This document shows, in pieces, positions 59,680-64,000 of a stretch of DNA of 64,000 nucleotides (its first letter is position 1; each line of letters begins with the position of its first letter). Position numbers and translations under genes: made by a program. The notes below the pieces were generated by a model. That model was given only the letters and a program-made list of their open reading frames with translations. It was not told where the DNA came from and made no database searches. Where the stretch lies: NCBI RefSeq assembly GCF_035514885.1, contig NZ_DATJCH010000023.1, positions 16,993 through 80,992 on the forward strand, in the 5' to 3' direction. The stretch is from Albibacterium sp035514885. GTDB taxonomy: Bacteria > Bacteroidota > Bacteroidia > Sphingobacteriales > Sphingobacteriaceae.

Positions 59680-59937
59680 TAATAATTCTGTATTGTTTTG
59701 GACAAAACTATCAAAATGTAAGGTCTAAGACGATTTTTTTTAAATTAATTTTTGATATTCCAATTCTTATGCATAGAATTGTGGCGTAATCTCAAAATTA
59801 CTCGAAGTCGAGAAAAAATCAATATTATCTTAGCGCTTAGAAGAAATAAAACATTCAAAACAAATTCTATTGAAGAAATAGATGCAATAGAACCCTATTT
59901 AAAATAGCATAATCCGATTTATTATAATAATTATTTG

Positions 59938-61554
59938 ATGGATATTACTGAATTGAACGCAAAGCTCGTGTCTGAGCTACGTGAAATCGCCAAACTGATT
60001 GGTATAACTGATGCTGACAAGTTACGCAAACAGGATCTGATAAACAAGATCTCTGCAAACGAAATTGAGCAAACATCTACCGAAGCAGTAGAAAAAACAG
60101 AAAGAATTACAGAAGAAAAACAAGAGAATGATTCAGCGGATAGACCGAGGAAACGTGTTCGCCTTGCCAAATCTGCTCAACCTGTTGCAGACACTAAGCC
60201 TCACAAACCTGCGTCAACTCAAAGTAGAAACCCTTTTAAAGCAGACGCTACTCCTGACTCTACACATAAAACAGAGGCTGTACAAGATAAATCTTCATAC
60301 GCAGAAGCTCCACCAGTAGAGGTTCAAAAAGTTCAGCGGCCAGAAAGACCAGAGCGACCAGAAAGAAAACCAGCAAATAACCCATCCATAAATAAAAGTG
60401 ATTCTAATACAAGTAGTTCTCCTATTTCAAATCTTGATTTCGACAATGTTATTGCCAATGAAGGTGTATTAGAAATTATGCCTGATGGATATGGGTTCTT
60501 AAGATCATCAGACTATAATTACCTTTCATCACCAGATGATATCTATGTATCGCAATCCCAGATAAAACTATTCGGACTTAAAACCGGTGATACAGTACGA
60601 GGAAGTATTCGCCCGCCAAAAGAAGGAGAAAAATATTTTCCACTGGTGCGTGTTGAAGCTATCAACGGTCAAAATCCAGCAGATATCAGGGACCGTGTTC
60701 CTTTTGATTATTTAACACCGCTGTTTCCAACAGAAAGGTTTAAACTATACAACGGGCCAGGAAACTTTTCTACCAGAATAATTGATTTATTCACACCTAT
60801 TGGAAAAGGGCAACGTGGTTTAATAGTAGCACAACCAAAAACTGGTAAAACCATGCTACTGAAAGATGTAGCAAATGCGATTGCTAAAAACCATCCTGAA
60901 GCCTACTTAATAATTCTTTTGATTGATGAAAGACCAGAAGAAGTTACCGATATGGCTCGCAGCGTCCGAGCGGAAGTTGTAGCTTCCACATTCGATGAGC
61001 CTGCCGAAAGACATGTAAAAATCGCAAACATCGTTCTTGAAAAAGCAAAAAGAATGGTAGAATGTGGTCATGATGTAGTTATTCTATTAGACTCGATTAC
61101 CCGTTTAGCTCGTGCATACAATACAGTTGCACCCGCTTCAGGTAAAATCTTATCTGGTGGTGTTGATGCAAATGCCTTACACAAACCAAAACGATTCTTT
61201 GGTGCGGCAAGAAACATCGAGAACGGTGGCTCCCTGACTATATTAGCAACCGCATTAATTGATACAGGTTCTAAAATGGATGAGGTAATCTTCGAAGAGT
61301 TCAAAGGTACTGGTAATATGGAGCTTCAACTTGACCGAAAATTATCTAACAAACGTGTATTCCCAGCAATTGATCTTACTGCATCAAGCACACGTAGAGA
61401 TGATTTATTGCTCGACAAAGAAACATTGCAACGTATTTGGGTACTGCGCAATCATCTTGCAGATATGAATTCAAGTGAATCAATGGAGTTCCTATTGCAA
61501 CAAATGCGTGGAACACAAAGCAATGAAGAGTTCTTAATCAGCATGAACCGCTAA
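59938..61554 (+). CDS. rho: transcription termination factor Rho
   Basis: A 538-residue hexameric helicase. Rho N-terminal SAP-like helices (about 1-40), then a charged low-complexity region (about 45-155; RPERPERPERK, many Lys/Pro/Thr/Ser), the RNA-binding cold-shock-like domain (GVLEIMPDGYGFLRS) and the ATPase with Walker A VAQPKTGKTMLL and VILLDSITRLARAYN. About 120 residues longer than E. coli Rho (419). ATG at 59938; a preceding in-frame TTG is ignored. Confidence 0.96.
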   Translation: MDITELNAKLVSELREIAKLIGITDADKLRKQDLINKISANEIEQTSTEAVEKTERITEEKQENDSADRPRKRVRLAKSAQPVADTKPHKPASTQSRNPFKADATPDSTHKTEAVQDKSSYAEAPPVEVQKVQRPERPERPERKPANNPSINKSDSNTSSSPISNLDFDNVIANEGVLEIMPDGYGFLRSSDYNYLSSPDDIYVSQSQIKLFGLKTGDTVRGSIRPPKEGEKYFPLVRVEAINGQNPADIRDRVPFDYLTPLFPTERFKLYNGPGNFSTRIIDLFTPIGKGQRGLIVAQPKTGKTMLLKDVANAIAKNHPEAYLIILLIDERPEEVTDMARSVRAEVVASTFDEPAERHVKIANIVLEKAKRMVECGHDVVILLDSITRLARAYNTVAPASGKILSGGVDANALHKPKRFFGAARNIENGGSLTILATALIDTGSKMDEVIFEEFKGTGNMELQLDRKLSNKRVFPAIDLTASSTRRDDLLLDKETLQRIWVLRNHLADMNSSESMEFLLQQMRGTQSNEEFLISMNR

Positions 61555-61568
61555 TTTATTTCTTTCAA

Positions 61569-62267
61569 ATGTTTATAAAGCACATTCCCAATGCTATTAC
61601 ATCCCTTAATTTATTAAGCGGTTGTTTGGGAGTTGTTTTTGCATTCGACGGTAATTTAAAATATGCAGGTTATGCTATTTTAATAGCAGCTTTTCTTGAC
61701 TTTTTCGATGGAATGGCAGCAAGGTTATTAAATGTAAGTTCTCCCATTGGGAAACAACTCGATTCTCTTGCCGATATGGTAAGTTTCGGATTCTTACCAG
61801 CTGTTATTCTATATCAACTTATTAGCCAGTCGTCTGGAATTTATAATGAGAATGAATGGATTAAATACCTGGCATTTCTGATTGCTATTTTCTCTGCTCT
61901 CAGATTAGCCAAATTTAATATAGATACTCGTCAAAACGATAGTTTTATTGGATTGCCAACTCCTGCTTGTGCATTAGTAATTATTTCTCTTCCTTATATC
62001 ATAGAACGAGGTGGGTTTATGGCTACAATTTTTCAATCATCGCTAAGCCTGGTCATCTTAGCATTCATTTTAAGCTACCTCTTAGTTGCCGAATTGCCTT
62101 TATTATCTTTAAAATTCAAGAATCTAAGCTTTCGTGAAAATCAGTATCGTTATATTTTGGTAGCTTTGGGGATTATATTGTTTGCATTTTCTAACTTTGC
62201 ATCAATACCATTAATTATTCTAATATATATTCTATTATCAATAATTCAATTTAATATTAAAACATGA
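61569..62267 (+). CDS. pssA: CDP-diacylglycerol-serine O-phosphatidyltransferase
   Basis: A 232-residue membrane enzyme making phosphatidylserine. The CDP-alcohol phosphotransferase motif is DFFDGMAARLL with GKQLDSLADM (D-x2-DG-x2-AR-x8-G-x3-D-x3-D). About six transmembrane helices. Its stop overlaps the purS ATG. Confidence 0.92.
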   Translation: MFIKHIPNAITSLNLLSGCLGVVFAFDGNLKYAGYAILIAAFLDFFDGMAARLLNVSSPIGKQLDSLADMVSFGFLPAVILYQLISQSSGIYNENEWIKYLAFLIAIFSALRLAKFNIDTRQNDSFIGLPTPACALVIISLPYIIERGGFMATIFQSSLSLVILAFILSYLLVAELPLLSLKFKNLSFRENQYRYILVALGIILFAFSNFASIPLIILIYILLSIIQFNIKT

Positions 62268-62515
62268 AGTTCATCGCAGAAATAAATGTAATGCCGCTAA
62301 AAGAGATCTTAGATCCACAAGGCAAGGCTGTTGCAGGAAGTATGAAAAATCTAGGCCTTTCGAACATTAAAAATATTCGTATCGGTAAACATATTACGCT
62401 AGAATTAGAAGCAGAAAATGAACCTGCTGCACGAGAATCTGTAGAACAAGCTTGCAAGCAACTCTTAGCAAACCTTATCATGGAAAGCTATGAATACACC
62501 TTAGAGGCTGTATAA
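62264..62515 (+). CDS. purS: phosphoribosylformylglycinamidine synthase subunit PurS
   Basis: An 83-residue small subunit that bridges PurL and PurQ in purine synthesis. MPLKEILDPQGKAV, GLSNIKNIRIGKHITLELE and CKQLLANLIMESYEY are typical. Shares 4 bp with pssA. purL and purQ are not nearby. Confidence 0.92.
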   Translation: MKFIAEINVMPLKEILDPQGKAVAGSMKNLGLSNIKNIRIGKHITLELEAENEPAARESVEQACKQLLANLIMESYEYTLEAV

Positions 62516-62530
62516 AACAATATATTTAAT

Positions 62531-62576
62531 AAAATAAGGAGAGGCTAAACTTAAACGTTTAGCCTCTCCTTATTTT
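62531..62576. terminator. bidirectional terminator
   Basis: A perfect 20-bp stem (AAAATAAGGAGAGGCTAAAC and complement), 6-nt loop, A/T-rich flanks, between convergent purS and folK. Confidence 0.88.
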
Positions 62577-62594
62577 ACAACTAGCGATTAAGCT

Positions 62595-63092
62595 CTATCT
62601 TTCCTCTTTTGGGGAAAATTTAATTACTTCTAACGGATCATTCAGTTCTTTCAAAAGCTGTTCAATTGTTTTCGATAAGACCGGATGCATATAATCCGAA
62701 GCAATTTCTGCTAACGGAACGAGTGTGAATTTTCGTTTATGAATATACGGATGAGGAATTATCAGATCCGAATCATTTAAAACCAATTCATCATAGAATA
62801 AAATATCAATATCGATTAATCGCGACTCCCATCGCAATTGACGGGTTCTACCTAAATGACTTTCAATCTCATGAATCGCTTTCAACAATTCGTGAGGAGT
62901 TAAGGAAGTAATTACACCTATTACCTGATTCAAATACGATGGGTCACCTTCTCTCCCCCAAGCCGCAGTTTCGTAAATAGCCGAATGTTTTATTACAGAC
63001 CCTATTCGTTCTTCAATTTCACTAAATGCCTTGGATAACTGGTTAAAACGGTCACCCAAATTTGCTCCCAGTAAAAGATATATCATACTCAT
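62595..63092 (-). CDS. folK: 2-amino-4-hydroxy-6-hydroxymethyldihydropteridine pyrophosphokinase
   Basis: A 165-residue enzyme of folate synthesis. YLLLGANLGDR at the start, the ATP/pterin segment WESRLIDIDILFYD and IPHPYIHKRKFTLVPLAEI are signatures. Divergent from sppA, 124 bp between starts. Confidence 0.95.
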   Translation of the reverse strand: MSMIYLLLGANLGDRFNQLSKAFSEIEERIGSVIKHSAIYETAAWGREGDPSYLNQVIGVITSLTPHELLKAIHEIESHLGRTRQLRWESRLIDIDILFYDELVLNDSDLIIPHPYIHKRKFTLVPLAEIASDYMHPVLSKTIEQLLKELNDPLEVIKFSPKEER

Positions 63093-63216
63093 TTAACAAA
63101 GCTATTAATTATAAAAACAGCTTTCATTATTATCGTAAAATTTGATTTTCAAATATCTGTAACACCAGCCCCCTATAAGCATCTAAACTTATAGATAATT
63201 AATAATTTAAAAATAA

Positions 63217-64000
63217 ATGAATTCATTTTTCAAATATGTTCTAGCAACTATAGTCGGCATAATCGTAGCTTTCTTCCTGATTATATTCATCTCGCTGGGT
63301 ATTATTGGTGGTTTAGTTCACTCAATAGGTAGCGATGAGCCGGTTCTTGTAGCTGAAAACTCTATTCTCACCATTTCAATTCCATATTCTATTGATGAAC
63401 GGACCAATAAAGGCTTATTAAACAGCCTTAGTTTTGCCGGTCTTGACAATAATCGAATTGGGTTAAATGATATTCTGACACGTATTAAAGTTGCGAAAAC
63501 TGATGATAAAATTAAAGGTATCTATTTAGATTTAAGCTCTGTTACCAGCAGCTTCGCCACACTAGAAGAAATAAGAAATGCGCTAATAGACTTTAAAAGT
63601 TCTAAGAAGTTTATCATAGCATACAGTGAATACTATTCTCAGTCCTCATATTACTTAGCCTCTACTGCGGATAAGATTTACCTTTATCCCGAAGGCTTAC
63701 TTGATTTCGCAGGAATGTCAAGCCAGTCAATCTTCTTTAAAGGAGCGCTGGATAAATTAGGAATTGAAGCTCAAGTTATTAAAGTTGGAACCTATAAAAG
63801 TGCAGTCGAACCCTATATCCTCGACAAGATGAGCCCCGCAAACAGAGAGCAAGTAACATCCTTCTTAGGCTCCATCTACTCACATTATTTAGACGAAATT
63901 TCTCTAAGTCGCAAAATACCTGCCGACTCATTATTTACTATTGCAGATAAGTTAAAGATACAGGATGCTAAAGATGCAGTAACCTACGGATTGATAGATG
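63217..64000 (+). CDS. sppA: signal peptide peptidase SppA, 5' part
   Basis: The start of a gene cut by the window end: 261 codons. One N-terminal transmembrane helix (about 6-34), then a serine-protease fold of the S49 family. GIYLDLSS, a FIIAYSEYYSQSSYYLASTADKIYL segment broken over two stretches, and VIKVGTYKSAVEPY with the catalytic lysine region are visible. The nucleophile serine is expected beyond the end. Likely about 580-620 residues in full. Confidence 0.9.
   Translation, partial: MNSFFKYVLATIVGIIVAFFLIIFISLGIIGGLVHSIGSDEPVLVAENSILTISIPYSIDERTNKGLLNSLSFAGLDNNRIGLNDILTRIKVAKTDDKIKGIYLDLSSVTSSFATLEEIRNALIDFKSSKKFIIAYSEYYSQSSYYLASTADKIYLYPEGLLDFAGMSSQSIFFKGALDKLGIEAQVIKVGTYKSAVEPYILDKMSPANREQVTSFLGSIYSHYLDEISLSRKIPADSLFTIADKLKIQDAKDAVTYGLID

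Overview
The window reads as a contiguous piece of chromosome from a member of the Bacteroidota, most likely a Sphingobacteriia-type organism (Pedobacter, Solitalea or Mucilaginibacter relatives). This rests on the AT-rich base composition, genes mostly lacking a Shine-Dalgarno sequence, several TAnnTTTG-type -7 boxes, lipoproteins with SC or GC lipoboxes, a lysine/proline-rich extension on Rho, a long NusB, and family choices such as DUF4861, DUF1573 and WbqC. The genus assignment is inference; no rRNA gene is present.

Region 1 (1-3.1 kb): thioredoxin and a rhodanese lipoprotein, then tRNA-Ser(GGA). The last 28 bases of that tRNA region recur imperfectly 1,023 bp downstream, followed by a second terminator. 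The segment between holds a small YbjQ-like lipoprotein gene and a decayed reading frame, and looks like the scar of an integration into the tRNA gene.

Region 2 (3.1-17.8 kb): a carbohydrate and uronate block. It contains three secreted feruloyl/acetyl-esterase-like hydrolases (two in tandem), two secreted sugar isomerase-like TIM barrels, a lipoprotein fusing a PQQ-type sugar dehydrogenase, PKD, cytochrome c and a C-terminal module, a GH36 alpha-galactosidase, and an operon of GH88 unsaturated glucuronyl hydrolase, kduI, a DUF4861 protein and kduD. The last group would release unsaturated uronic acid from oligosaccharides and convert it to 2-keto-3-deoxygluconate. No polysaccharide lyase, SusC/SusD pair, KDG kinase or aldolase is in the window. 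Just upstream (about 18.2 kb) lies an 11-bp-periodic array of direct and inverted repeats able to fold into a 31-bp hairpin.

Region 3 (18.4-33.4 kb): a CrtI/PYROXD2-like oxidoreductase, two poorly characterised proteins, tRNA-Ser(TGA), a ppx-ppk1 polyphosphate pair, a Gfo/Idh/MocA oxidoreductase, a DUF4142-like lipoprotein, PEP carboxylase, Ohr, a FUSC membrane protein and WbqC.

Region 4 (33.4-49.7 kb): envelope and core metabolism: a lipid A-type acyltransferase, glycosyltransferase, aroQ, murI, cold-shock protein, class II aldolase, accD, a cysteine desulfurase, glmM, a methyltransferase-PAP2-ZIP operon, and the nusB / DUF1573 / yajC / ybbR / coaE group. A leucine-dehydrogenase-family gene here has asparagine where the catalytic GGGK lysine is expected.

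Region 5 (49.7-64 kb): an ABC exporter, ung, an Lrp-type regulator, the sufBCDSE Fe-S assembly operon with palindromic sequence upstream, pyrF, rho, pssA, purS, folK, and the start of an sppA signal peptide peptidase cut by the window end.

No CRISPR array, transposase, integrase or recognisable phage gene was found. Nothing here is a clear new defence or mobile system. The strongest unexplained signals are the 11-bp repeat hairpin, the tRNA-Ser duplication, the lysine-to-asparagine change in the dehydrogenase, and the structured regions upstream of suf and csp.
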